Below, piece by piece: positions 12,701-23,494 of a DNA stretch of 64,000 nt (the stretch's first letter is position 1; every line of letters begins with the position of its first letter). The notes beneath the pieces were generated by a model that ran no database searches, was not told the DNA's origin, and saw only the letters and a program-made list of their open reading frames with translations. The stretch is from Pieris napi (taxonomy: Eukaryota; Arthropoda; Insecta; Lepidoptera; Pieridae): contig NC_062237.1 of assembly GCF_905475465.1 (NCBI RefSeq), forward strand, positions 11,828,501 to 11,892,500, read 5' to 3'. The translations under genes were made by a program, and so were the position numbers.

Positions 12701-15700
12701 ATGTGAACTTATCATGTTGAGCAAGTTTGCTGGAGTTTCTATGGAAGTGATTGTGACAGTTCGGGCTTGTCGGACGTGATAAAATCTCATGTAAGTTTGC
12801 AATACACTCGCCACAATTTCGACTGACTACGAATTTTGCTATTTCTAAAACCGTAAATTTACTGCGTCTTTTACAGGGGATAAGTATTGCAATTTTAAAA
12901 TATAATTTATATTTAACTATATTTATACAACTGTTTTAAGACTTTTAAAAGTAATTTCAATTATTCACTAACCCTAACTAACAATGTTATTATTATTTAA
13001 CTAAACAACGCTCGACAAATAAATAAAGCTTTTCATTTTACTAATGGATTGTAATTGCATTATTCAATATTATTTTTACTTTTAAGTGGCTTTCTCTCTA
13101 AATATCATAATTGTCAAAGAAATCTATTTAGATCATTGTAAAGTGGTTCAGGTGAATAACCAGGGGTCCACGGAAGACTCGAGATTATGTTGGGGTGTCA
13201 AAAAATAGGGATTCACAATTCGTAAACGTAAAATGAAAAAGAAAAGAAAAGAAAAAGAAAAAGAAAAAGAAAAGAAAAGAAAAAGAAAAAGGAAAAGAAA
13301 AATAAAAAGAAAATATATACTATTTTTACCATGGGGACCGAAATGGATGTTTTTTAAATATAATATGTGATAATTGGTATACTGTGCGTAGATGTGAAAA
13401 TTAGATTGGATGGAATAATTTTTTGCACAATCAATTATTAATCAATGAATTCTTACTTCAATTTGAAACTGTTAAGTTTGATCTTATCTTCAAATCATCA
13501 ACAAGGAATATGGATGAAATGTTATTGAAAGTTCCTTTAAAAATTTTCATAATAATCTTACTTATAACACAGTTAATCATACACTTTTCCCATTTTATCT
13601 CTAAATAGATTTAAACAAGGGTCTGGGGTTGTTATAATGGTATATGGAAATTGTATTCGTTTTTACAACAAAGCGAAATTAGAGAATTGGGTTTTTGAAA
13701 AAAAAAAAAGATTTTTTGTATGTATTTTAAAACTTTATTGTTAATAATATTGATGTTTAATGCAAAAAACTTAAAAAAATTCAATTAATTATAAACAATT
13801 AAAAATTGATAAAATTTAAATAAAAATCACGTGACTATAAACGCGCCATGAATGATCGATCACCATGTTGTGACGTCATAATGTTAAAGCAATTTAACAG
13901 TACAGCGTTTACGGCTATTAATATATATACATATATATAGTATATTTAATATATTAAATATTGATATTAATTAACAAAATTAAATAGATCAAAACACTGT
14001 ATTTATTATTTCTCTATCAACTGCAATGAGTGAAAACTAACATGACGTCACACGCGCTCGGAAGCACATTCATCATGAGAATAGAACTCGTGTAGGACAT
14101 TCGAAATTGTAGGGAAAATTTATACGTTCGAGCTGTCAAAAACTAGCTCTGGTATTGACGTTAATACGTGACCTAACCTGCGTCCTGAGTTTGAGCTGGA
14201 TTTCTTAATATTTAGATTAAATCATGTTTTTTTTTTTTAATGGAGCGCAACGTGCAATCAGTCTTCTGACTATGAGCAGATGAGTTGTAGGATGGTTTGT
14301 CATGATAAATCATGATTTAATAAACAAATTATGTATGTAAATACAAATAAAAGAGATTATTTTACTTATAAATTATTCTAATGCTGCCTTGCGATTCTGT
14401 AACTCACTTTTCGAACTCGCACAGCGGTCTGATAAACAATAAACTACAAGCTCCCTCCTTATCAGAATGCCAAATCGTAAAATGACTGCTTTACGACTGA
14501 TTTGAGAGCAACCGCCGCTGCGAAAACCGCTGTGCGAGTTCGAAAAAGTGAGTTACAGAATCGCAAGGCAGTGTAATAAGTGATCGAAGTGGTGGTGAAT
14601 CTCGAAACTTTTTATGGAATTTAGTGAAACCCGTACAGGATACACTTGGAATAATGGCTTTGACAATAAAAGCTGCTTTTCTACACAAAAAGACTAATTA
14701 AACACATGCAGAAATATCCCATGCAGTGGCGTAGCTTTCTTGGATGGAACCCGGTGCGGAAGTTGCTGGAGTCACCTCATCGAAAGTAAAAAGCAATAAA
14801 TTTTATATCACAAAGGACATGAATCATTTATTATTTATAATATTGAAGAAATAACAAAACACAATAATAACTAAGACAGATAAGAAATTGTTATACAATT
14901 AAAATTTCTTCTTACTAGCTTTGACAGCTGCAAACTCAGCAATAACTTCATCGAAATTTATATTTTGTATTGCCTCGTATTCGATGGCTAATATACCAAG
15001 ATTGCAAATAGTTTTTTATTCATTTTAATTTACTGAAACTCCTCTCACATGAAGCTACGGAGACGCAAACCGTCATGAACAATTTCAGTGCAATCATAAT
15101 TTACACCAACTAAACACAACACACTTCACGAAACAAATGAGAACGCGAGTATGGGACGGGGAATCCCCCACGATAGCGTCAGGCTCTTTTGCGGGAATCC
15201 CTGAATTCTACATAGAGCTGAGCTAGTGCTAGTGGAGAAATCCGTGAAAAATATTTTTTTATGCAAGCGATTTTTTATTTTGTGTGTACATTGTTCTTAA
15301 AATTGGCCGCCCCCGCCGCCCCCCCTTTGCTACGCCACAGATCCCATGCCCCATTTTATGAGACTTTTAATAGGAATGTTTGTCAAAAATTTACATTCAG
15401 TCAAAACCAAATTTTATGTGTTTGGTTATCGTTTACGTATCAGTTAAACTTGTAAACACTTTAAGATTTTATGAGCGTGTCTGGGACAGTTTTAGTTTGC
15501 TTTGATGTTTTACAAAATAGCTTCGTTGAAATTGCCTTGACGCCTCAATGCCATACAGGATCAACATCAGCTGATTTTAACGACAATTCAACACGAAGAT
15601 TGAGATTAAAATACATGATTTCGAAGGGGTTCCTAAAACCTATAATTTTATACATAAAAAAGAAAGTTATACGGCATTAATCAAATAAGAACCATTTATT

Positions 15701-17426
15701 CATTTAGGTAACACGATGTACACTTACGAACGTCAATAAGAAATTTACTTTACATTTACTATCAGTTCTCAAATAAAGGACGTAAAACGGACATGATATC
15801 TTCAGTAATAATAGCGATACAGTCATTAGAGGAAGCTTCAGATTTTTATATAATATAAACATATTATAAGAATATGTGTTCCTTATAGTCAACACAAGGA
15901 ACGAGGAGAACCAATGAACGAAGAAGGACCAGCCTTTTATCAAAAGATTCCGTCGATAAACCAAAAAACCTAGGTGCAAAACCTAGGTCCACACAAAAGC
16001 CTACGCCCATAAATTTATTGATTAACAAGTGTTAGTGCATGTACAGAAATATATATATAATAGAATTGACATAAATAAATGTTAAGAAGGCCAATGGGCG
16101 GCCTTATCGCTTCTTCTTATTATTACTTATATCTTCAAATAATAAAAAGAGCTTGGTACGAAGAAAAATCTACAAAAGAGTCATACCATCAATATCTTCT
16201 GCATCCAGCATCTTATCCAAATCGTTATCATCGTAGTTATGCACCATCGTATTGAGAATTGTTCGTACTTTCTCCTTCTCGATTTTGCCTTGTTTGCTGG
16301 AATCGAACATGCTGAATGCCCGCCGTAGCACTGAACAAAAGATAATAAAATCCTATTATTATATATCCGATATCATGTTACAACTTTTATATAAATACGA
16401 AATATTGTGATCAAATTTTCTCACAGATTTTGGGTAATAAATGATTTGTCCAAAAGTAATACTAACTAGAAAATAAAAATTTGAGATAGTCCTAGGTGGG
16501 CTTTGTAATTTTCAAGAAACCAAATAATGTATTTCCAACACTACTGTATTAACAATAGGAATATTACATAGTGATCGTTTATATATATTTATAATTTAAT
16601 GAGCAGTATTGGCCTAGTGGCTTCAGCGTGCGACTCTCATACCTGAGGTCGTAGGTTCGATCTGCACTGGACTTTCTTTCTATGTGCGCATTTAACATTT
16701 GTTTGAACGGTGAAGGAAAACATCGTGAGGAAACCGACATGTCTTAGACCCAAAAAGTCGACGTCGTGTGGCAGGCTTTGGAGGCTGATCACTTACTTGC
16801 CTATTAGATTTAAAAATGATCATGAAACAGATTCAGAAATGTAAGGCCAAGACCTAGAGGTTGTAGCGCAATTGTTTTTTTTTATAATTTAATGTATAGG
16901 GATAATAATTCTTCAAATTCACATTAGGATGTGATAGCGATAACCATTTTTATTAATGAATTTAGAAAAATTAATGTTTTTTTTATAAATTTTTGATATT
17001 GCTCACTAATTTTGAAAAACATGATAATACAAAAATGGTTCATTTTGCATGTCACCCCTATCCTCCAACGGCATGATCACCAATTACCCTGTATATTAAA
17101 TGTGTACTATAGAAGTAAAGAGAAATAATAACTGGAGCGAATCTGGTTTTTTAAACTATTTTTATATTTATGTTGGGAGTGTATTATAATTCCTTTTCAT
17201 AGAATTATTATCCAGTGCTTCAAAATAATTACATTTTTGCACTACTTTATTTAGACAAGCATAAAATAGAACTTATTAAAATAATTTTTTTATAAAAAAA
17301 AGAAATGAAGATCACCTATGCAGGTTTTGTAATGTTTCGTATGATTTATATAGGTAGATAGCTATTTTAATAAAAAAAGTAAAATAAAAACATACTTGCA
17401 ATTTGCTCTTCGTCCAATTGAGTCGT
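6705..17426 (-). CDS. TpnC: Troponin C, muscle calcium sensor (gene span; first exon not found)
   Basis: Troponin C binds calcium in the thin-filament troponin complex and starts contraction. Five minus-strand exons (17396-17426, 16187-16330, 9775-9891, 7346-7477, 6705-6733) join in matching phase to 150 residues, close to the usual 150-155. Numbered from the first residue of exon 17396-17426, the EF-hand loops are at 20-31, 56-67, 95-106 and 131-142. Loop I ends in Lys, and loops II and III end in Ser where calcium-binding loops need Glu. Only loop IV (DTDSSGTVDFDE) is canonical. The C-terminus is EFMEMMTGD. The YIPTSSLREIL stretch after loop III recalls the insect TpnC4/TpnC25D type, in which calcium activation relies on site IV (family knowledge, from memory). 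The initiator Met must lie in an upstream exon ending in phase 0, which I could not locate. Introns are rich in SINEs. Confidence 0.93.
7346..7477 (-). CDS. TpnC: Troponin C exon, EF-hands III and IV
   Basis: Codes for 43 whole residues from NGYIPTSSLREIL to SSGTVDFD. It holds most of loop III (Ser at position 12) and of canonical loop IV. Acceptor is ttatgtag; donor gttcgt is non-consensus, but phase fits. Confidence 0.93.
7523..7738 (-). repeat. SINE, family A, in troponin C intron
   Basis: Tail complement aaatcagtggcgctacaac, body and ggtttcctcacgatgtttt block are clear; the tRNA-like head is mostly lost. Confidence 0.82.
8194..8448 (-). repeat. SINE, family A, in troponin C intron
   Basis: Nearly full-length minus-oriented copy from gggtttgggcctcagattt to the A-box complement ccactaggccaacactgc. 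Confidence 0.85.
9775..9891 (-). CDS. TpnC: Troponin C exon, EF-hand II and linker
   Basis: Codes for 38 whole residues, SGKLNFDSFVRVATHF through the acidic D/E linker to AFRLYDKE. It completes loop II, whose last ligand is Ser instead of Glu, and opens loop III. The donor gtccgt is unusual but phase 1 matches both sides. Confidence 0.93.
10285..10538 (+). repeat. SINE, family A, in troponin C intron
   Basis: Plus-oriented: B box ggtcgtaggttcgattccc, body, then ggttgtagcgccactaatt. The A box is missing. Confidence 0.85.
11013..11266 (+). repeat. SINE, family A, in troponin C intron
   Basis: Plus-oriented: gcagtgttggccaagtggc, then ggttcgatccccggctgtgc, ending gttgtagcaacactgg. Confidence 0.87.
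11797..12347. mobile_element. Retroelement-derived fragment with ctgacc…cggctaactt motif
   Basis: Starts agctgacctggctaacttcg and ends near ctcgagttataagtgttg plus ttatatatatagaagatt. The same start motif recurs at 23497 and a related one at 22063. This resembles common lepidopteran RTE-type LINE relics; assignment is from memory. Confidence 0.5.
13227..13313 (+). repeat. Purine-tract microsatellite, (AAAAG)n-like
   Basis: About 85 bases of almost pure A/G built from gaaaa and gaaaaa units, ending in aaaaagaaaatatata. Lies in a troponin C intron. Confidence 0.9.
14382..14573. mobile_element. MITE with long inverted ends and TAA target duplication
   Basis: Ends tgctgccttgcgattctgta / tacagaatcgcaaggcagtg pair for about 45 bases, including gaactcgcacagcggt on both arms, with one indel. 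TAA flanks both sides (14379-14381 and 14574-14576), as for PIF/Harbinger-type TWA duplications. Length 192, no coding capacity. In a troponin C intron. Confidence 0.85.
14724..15340. mobile_element. Internally deleted hAT transposon
   Basis: Ends cagtggcgtagc and gctacgccacag (one mismatch) are flanked by a perfect 8-bp duplication ATCCCATG (14716-14723, 15341-15348). On the minus strand the middle still reads CERSFSKLK, then IKNYL, the C-terminal dimerisation motif of hAT transposases, with stops. Most of the transposase is gone. Confidence 0.88.
15690..15740 (-). mobile_element. LINE 3'-end fragment
   Basis: Minus-strand match to the tail at 21165-21215: gtacattgtgttacc-like block next to aataaatg. 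Confidence 0.5.
16083..16125 (-). mobile_element. LINE 3'-end fragment (ggcggccttatcgctt tail)
   Basis: Carries aatgggcggccttatcgctt, also seen at 61285 (minus) and in complement at 27250 (plus). Confidence 0.55.
16187..16330 (-). CDS. TpnC: Troponin C exon, EF-hand I and start of EF-hand II
   Basis: Codes for 47 whole residues beginning LRRAFSMFDSSKQGKI. It carries degenerate loop I (twelfth position Lys) and the first residues of loop II (…AEDID). It joins the previous exon with A+TG to make Met, and leaves in phase 1 at donor GATG/gtatga. Confidence 0.92.
16603..16872 (+). repeat. SINE, family A, in troponin C intron
   Basis: Head gcagtattggcctagtggct, truncated B box (gtaggttcgat), full body and ggttgtagcgca end. 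Confidence 0.87.
17396..17426 (-). CDS. TpnC: Troponin C exon, N-terminal helix
   Basis: Reads TTQLDEEQIA on the minus strand, the short helix before EF-hand I. It is flanked by acceptor ttgtgttgcag and donor A/gtatgtt. It enters in phase 0 and leaves in phase 1, so the missing upstream exon needs an ATG and a phase-0 end. Confidence 0.85.
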
Positions 17427-17768
17427 CTGCAACACAAAAATATTTTTCAGTTATTTTTCATTTAACAAAAAGCAAAATAATTTTGAACACACCATTTTTA
17501 AGTTTGACGGGAAAGAAGGAAGGAAAATGCGCGGGATGCGTTCCGTTCACGCGCTGAGACCAACTGGTTAACAAAGTGACTTCCATGAGGTATAACCACA
17601 GACAAAAAACCAATGCTGGATAATTTGTCTGTATGTGTGTATAAGTATGCGAGATTCCTATATGGTAGGTAACGCACGTAGATAATAACTCGTCATATTA
17701 TAAGAAAGAAAACTGTTTAAAAATATCTTTATAATAGAAGCAGAAATATGTCCGTGCACCATAGAGGT

Positions 17769-17972
17769 GGAATAATAAAATTAGATAATAATGCCTTTGG
17801 AAATATCGTTGGATATTTGAAAATTGAGAAGTATTCGAAATTCGAAATGTAGTATTCGAAATTATAAAATTTCTGTTGACTTGGTATAACTTCTTCGTAT
17901 GGAATAATAAAATTAGATAATCTTAATAGTCTCGGAATTCGAATTTCGAATACTTCTCAATTTTCAAATATC
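17769..17972. repeat. Nested direct and inverted repeats
   Basis: A perfect 35-base inverted repeat (17812-17846 and 17938-17972) contains gaagtattcgaaattcgaa. A 21-base direct repeat beginning ggaataataaaattagataa occurs at 17769 and again at 17901 inside the spacer. RNA or single-stranded DNA would fold into a strong stem. Confidence 0.9.
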
Positions 17973-18027
17973 GAACAAAGTTGTATGAAAATCATTCAAA
18001 ATGTCGTGTGAAAATATAGTTAAATTG

Positions 18028-18899
18028 TTATAGGTCTACCAGGATCTGATGGCAAAAAGGGAAAAAATAAATTGACGCTAGCAATACTGGGGAAATTGGA
18101 GTAAAACGTTTTGATACTTTTTTTCCTTATAGCGGCTGATTCTGTGTGTGATACATGCAAATATAAAAATTTATCCAATGAACAAGGATAATTTTTGAAA
18201 ATGTGGCGAATGTGGGGTTTGAAATTTAGATGAAAACTCCAATTACTCTGTTCATGAGTTTATTAATTAAGAACTTGAAAATAGTTCCAAATACTGCACA
18301 TCCATAAAAAAAGTCTTCAACGCAGTTTTTATGATAAACCTTTCCTCCTGCATCTCAATTAACCGATCTTGTTCTATGAACTGATTTTCAATTTTTATTA
18401 CATGTTCACAAGATTTTCGCCATTCATCGATCCCTATTTGAGAGAAAGAAACAGTGTAAAACTCATTTATCTTGTTTTTGATCAATTCTAAATCAAAACT
18501 ATCCAAGTTTATTTGTAGAATAAGAAACCCCTGAAATAAACCAAACTTTAGTATAAGTACATAATACAATTCACACGAAAAATCCCATAAACCAAAGTAT
18601 CAAGACGTGTCATTCCTACTAACCAGTCAACGCTTGCACATGGCTCAATATCGATGATTGTGTATGTTCTGCATCTCGTTGACCAAGTATTCTTTGATAA
18701 ACATTGAAAAAAATATGTCTTGCTTGCAATCGAAGAGGTTTCTTCGACATTTTCATCACTTTTTAAAGGAAATTTAAAGCCAAACCAAAAACAATTCCTC
18801 GAAATTTCAGTTGACAGATGAAATTTTTCTTTTATTGCCATATGAAAATCGCTAATTTTTAAACTTTTTTTTTGCCATCAGATTCTGGTAGACCTATAA
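18028..18899 (-). mobile_element. Inverted-repeat element carrying an unrecognised split frame
   Basis: The ends are 31-base inverted repeats (ttataggtctaccag / ctggtagacctataa outermost) with one mismatch. Length 872. Two overlapping minus-strand frames fill most of the interior, and no known transposase motif was recognised. The palindromic TA-rich ends make the target duplication ambiguous. Confidence 0.8.
18267..18841 (-). CDS. Unrecognised protein in an inverted-repeat element, probably spliced
   Basis: Frame 1 (18841-18548) starts MAIKEKFHLSTEISRNCFWF just inside the right inverted repeat. Frame 2 (18569-18267) contains DSFDLELIKNKINEFYTV and IDEWRKSCEHVIKIENQF and ends FSSS before a stop. 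A donor TTA/gtagga after CASVDWL, a branch-like actaaag and acceptor ggtttatttcag would remove about 89 bases in phase 0 and fuse the two into about 160 residues. The second half is Glu/Lys/Ile-rich and may be helical. I do not recognise the family. Decay or chance frames remain possible. Confidence 0.4.
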
Positions 18900-20435
18900 T
18901 AAGTTTTTAGTACATTTTACGACGTTATATTTTTGGACGTTTTGACCAAAACGTAGCGAGATTTGTATCAGAATTGTCCTAGGCTTATTTCCCTGGAGTA
19001 AAGAGAAATAAGAAGTCAGTTCTATTCAGTCTGCGCTGCATTATATAAGTTTCTTTCATAAGTACCTACATTTAAAAATGTCGTTGTAAATATCGTTTTA
19101 AAATATTTTGCAATCAGATTTAAACGTTAATATGGTACTCTTTCGCTGTAAAAAATTACACGTACTACAATTTGAGAGATGGTTTCTATGAGAAACTTTA
19201 ATTCCTTTAACATATAGCAAATACTGCATTTTACCTATGCATACCTACTACGGAGGTACTGAGACTTTTTTATATTATCTATGACATCCATGCCATAGAC
19301 AATTGTTCATAGAATTGCCAGCATAAAGATATCTGTCTCCTAAAATGATAGGAAAACTAACACACCTTTGTATAGTCATCAATTAATGCCAGTAACTAAA
19401 CTGTACTGATATTCCTTTAAATATGGTATGAAGTGTGGAGGTAACCTAGGAAATAACCCAAGTATAGACAAAGAGTATAGTCGTCACTCAACGGCCGACA
19501 ACCACTAACATAATATGTGTCCATGCGGTAACTGCCTATTCTGACTGTCACTTAGACTCATTTACCCCCCTTTTTGTTGGAAAAGATATAATCAAGTGAT
19601 TGAAGCCGCTCGGCGCCAACGTGATTAGAAAAAGCCCTTCTTTTTGTACAATGTATAAACCATCAGAAATTCCAGGGTTAGATATAGTATGATGTTCGTC
19701 ATGTAGGCTGTAGATAACGTGGCCAAATGCCAAATATAAGATCAGGGGACGAGAATGTGCGTTTCATTGTGTTTGGTTAAAAGAACGTGACCATGACGCA
19801 TCACGCCGCGTGTCCAACAGACGCTAAAGCTGACCAATCACAATCAAACGTGCTGTCGTTTCGTATTTCGATTTACATTTTCACCCCACAGACATGTTTA
19901 CTGACTTATCTGAAAGTTGGCAGGTATAAACAATGTTTTGATAGTCTAATAATCTGTGGCAGTAGTTTTTGAATTTAGAACATATTCGCTGCCTTTTAAG
20001 CGACTAAAAAAGAAAAAAAGAACACTTTCTTATTTCAAAATTGGAATAATTTTTCCATAAATAATAGCTGCCATTAAAATTTCAAAGATAAAGCAAGTTT
20101 AATTAACCTCAATGAAACGTCACGTTCCGGAGCTCCGCATTAATTGAACGACTCTCAAGTTTGTCGCATCACTTTAAGTGCTTTACTAGAATTAGCTAAA
20201 GCTTTTCACAATAAAGAATTATGCTAATGTTATGCAAATCTTCTGAAAGCCTAGCAATTATTTTGTATAGCCACCAATTATATTCCAGTAATACAAATAT
20301 GGTTTAAATTTATTATAAAGTTAAAAATGTTAAGAAAAATCTACCTAACTATTTGTTTTTAGAGATATGTCCATTTTTATAAAATAGTAGGTACACAAGA
20401 ATAGAGTGTCTACCCCTTAATAGAGGCTGTAAGTT

Positions 20436-20735
20436 GTGTTGGCCACTTTCTTACCCTTTTAAGTACCCTAAGTCGAATTGGTTCGGAAATGCTTCAGTGG
20501 GCAGTTGGTTCGACATAGTGGTGGTGCGCGGCAAAAACTGACTTAAGAAACGCTCCGTTGTGGAACGACGGACGTCGAGTTGATATGGATGGTATTTGGT
20601 ACTGCCTTGACGTCCGATAATGAAACTCACGCTGTTATTAGTCCAAACAAGTCTTCTGAACACTCTCCATGTATTTACCAGGATGAAGATTCTGAGAGAC
20701 CTCACATCATTACGCAACGCCACGGGATATATGCT
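20436..20735 (-). mobile_element. LINE C-terminal and 3'-tail fragment
   Basis: In the minus frame it reads DVRRSTTERFLSQFLPRTTT, then NQLPTEAFPNQFDL, a C-terminus repeated in this window at 29618-29917. One open 90-codon stretch remains. Non-LTR retrotransposon; clade not assigned. Confidence 0.8.
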
Positions 20736-20984
20736 TTTCCTAACATATATTCATAAGTTTTTGTTTGTCCTCATTTCAACATATGTCATATAAGAGCATA
20801 AATAAAATAAACGCTGACTTCTTTATGTAAGTAATACCCCGACTTACGCTACCCCGTTTTACGCGAGTTCGGAGATACGCGGTTTTTAATATTATTTGTT
20901 TCATTTATTGTGAAAGCTACAGATAGAGGACAAATCTTTGTTTTTAATTTATTTTATTATTATTTATTACTTAAGATGTCACGT

Positions 20985-21218
20985 GGAACATGGTGTAATG
21001 GTTGCAGCTCCTTACACTACAAACGTTGTGTAAAACAAAAAACTTGGCGATTAAAAAGAGTGGCGGAGAGTTTATTGCCAGTTCTTCTCTCCCGTTCTAC
21101 GCCCTTGATTTAAGAACTGGCAGTAAATGTAAAATTGGAAGCATTTAATGTATATTTCTTTTTTGACGTTCATAAGTGTACATTGTGTTACCTATACGAA
21201 TAAATGATTTGTGACTTT
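20985..21218 (+). mobile_element. LINE 3'-end fragment
   Basis: Contains gagtggcggagagtttattg and ccagttcttctctcccgttc, then the gtacattgtgttacctatac tail and aataaatg. A common lepidopteran retroelement tail. Confidence 0.65.
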
Positions 21219-21439
21219 TTGCTTGAGGTGTTAAAACTTGTACACAGTTTTCTAGAAAAATCACATGCTTCTATCAAATCCGTTACTTTACCGACCGATT
21301 AATTTGAAATTTAAAACATGGATTTTTTTTAAATGCCGTAAAATTTAGTCAATGTAGTATCCAAATATGATAAAAAGTGGATTTTGGATTTTTGTCAACT
21401 TATTGTTTTACGATAATGATGGACTATTGTTTTCAATTG

Positions 21440-21698
21440 TTTTTTTTTTTTAAAGACAATTTACACCAATTGACCGAGTCCCATGCTAAGCTGGTGAAGC
21501 TTGTGTTATGGGTACTAGGCAACGGATATACATACATATTATAGATAGATAGATAGATATAAATACATATTTAAACACCCAAGACCTAAGCACAACACCA
21601 AATGCTCATCACATCGATGTTCGTCTCAGCCGGGGATCGAACCCGGGACCCATGGATTCGCAGTCAGGGGTACTAACCACTAGACCAATGAGTCGTCA
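21440..21698 (-). repeat. tRNA-derived SINE, family B
   Basis: Minus-strand head tggtctagtggttagtaccc (A box) and gggttcgatccccggctgag (B box); body includes gatagata units; ends in a poly(T) run on the plus strand (poly(A) tail). Near-identical copy at 25036. Confidence 0.9.
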
Positions 21699-22059
21699 TT
21701 GTACAATGTACATTAAAATCGAATATAAATTTCGTAAAGGTATTTTGTATTAATTTTCATCAAATTAAAAGCCTTATTTTTCTTACAATAATGTTTAAAA
21801 TAACAAAGCTCCATAAATATGACATAAACTCGCGTCGTAACAAAGTTATTTAGATTTTACATTATAGCTGATTTCAAGTGTCAGTCTAAACCGCTAGAGT
21901 TTTTAATGTTTGACTAATAAAAGATAGGAATGTGAGACATTAAAACGTTTGGTTAATAAAACCTCACACGTAATAAAACTACAGATTAAGATACTATAAA
22001 TACTGTTTATACGGTAAGGTAGTTAGAGAACCGGGTGTTCATCAATTATATTATATGTA

Positions 22060-22443
22060 CAACTAGCCGTTTCGCGCCCGCTTTGCTGGACGAATTAAAA
22101 TAGGAAATAAATAAAAAAATATTATTATTTTTTCATATTTTTATCATTCTTCTTTTTAACTTCCCGCTATAAAATTGAAAATTTTCGAAAATCAAGTTTT
22201 TAACAGATGTTGACGTTTTGAGGTTCTAGGAAGCCTCTTTTGTTTTTAAAAATTTTGAAAATTTTTCATAAAAGTAAAACAGAAATAAAAAAATGAAGGA
22301 ACGTTGGAATTAAAAAAATAAATAGCCATAAACCATCTAGGAAAAATTTCGCATCGAATAGTGGTAGTTTCATGTCGATACGATCAGTGGTTTAAGCGTG
22401 AAAGAGCCTCAAACGAACACCATTTTCTTTTTATATATATAGA
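22060..22443. mobile_element. Retroelement-derived fragment
   Basis: Starts aactagccgtttcgcgcccg and ends ctttttatatatatagac, like the fragments at 11797 and 23495. No coding capacity. Confidence 0.4.
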
Positions 22444-22545
22444 CTAGTTGTTACTGTGAAGAAACAATTCGATAGGCATCGGATTAGATGACAGATGACA
22501 GCACATCTGCTTGCTTAAAAAGGGAAACTAAAGAGATATAACTGT

Positions 22546-22700
22546 GGGCAAGCAGGAGGCTCACCTGATCATAAGTGAGCCCATGGATTCTTACGATTGC
22601 GTTGCCGGCCTGTTAAGAATTGGTACTCTCTTTTCTTCTCTTAAATCAGCTGGCTCCACATATTGGTGGTGTGTGGCTTAAACTGCCTTAAAACCCATTC
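22546..22700 (-). mobile_element. LINE 3'-tail fragment
   Basis: Minus-oriented tail with gcaggaggctcacctgatca, gcgttgccggcc and gctggctccacatattggtg. Confidence 0.65.
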
Positions 22701-22918
22701 TGAAAAGCATTTTTATGGGCATTGATTTTACTAACTCCTATTTACTCTCTTGTCAAGGCCTGCTAAACGAGAAAAGTCCCTCGCTCTTTGTCCTGTGTCA
22801 CTTCTCGCCAGTTGTTTATCCATTCTTCCTTCCCCTCGATCCAGCGGCAGCTCGGTAATAATTTTAAAAAACAATATTTTAGAATTGGTTAATTAAAAAT
22901 TACAGAAGGTATGTATAA

Positions 22919-23182
22919 GGGAGCGTTCAAGTATTACGTAACGAATTTTGGAAGGGTAGGGGTCCTTTTGTAAAACGTTACGACACGGGGAGAGTTAATA
23001 TTATTTCGACATTCCAGTACTTTACACTACATAATGGTAACTTTTAGGTATAAAGAGTCACTAGGTGGTCACGATTTCACGTTTACTATACTTGGGTACA
23101 GAAATACGTTACGGCGCGTTACATGGCGGGGGGGGGGGGGGGGCAATACAAAAATTGCGTGACGTAATACTTGAACGCTCCC
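22919..23182. mobile_element. MITE with TAA target duplication and internal G16 run
   Basis: Ends gggagcgttcaagtattacg / cgtaatacttgaacgctccc are perfect inverted repeats, flanked by TAA (22916-22918 and 23183-23185). Length 264. A run of 16 G lies at 23128-23143. No coding capacity. Confidence 0.88.
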
Positions 23183-23494
23183 TAAGTTGAGTAAAAATTA
23201 ACCACTAATAAATAGCGCATTTATTTATTAAACTGCTAATAGTTTTTAAAAAACTTTAAAATTAAATAACATTAAAATTGAATTACTAATATTATTTAGT
23301 ATTATCAGCATATTAAACTATTGTAGGCAATTGTGGTTTTAATAACTATAATTACGTTATTATGTGGTTTAGTTACCTTCCAAATTATGCCGCATTAGAT
23401 AGTGATTTTGAATGGTAGATGAATTTATGTAACGTTGAATAAACTAAAAATGTCGTAATATCAAATTAATTTTTATTTAGCGTTTAGATTAAAC

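Larger units (their letters stand above)
17427..20435. other. Region upstream of troponin C
   Basis: Apart from the repeats at 17769-18899, no exon was identified. The missing first exon and promoter of troponin C may lie here or further right. A tcagtctgcgctgc stretch near 19029 resembles an initiator on the plus strand but has no supporting ORF. Confidence 0.4.

Noticed and set aside
12771..12801. Possible 31-nt exon between gattgtgacag and cat/gtaagttt
   Set aside because: The acceptor lacks a pyrimidine tract and no neighbouring exon in phase was found; chance match more likely.
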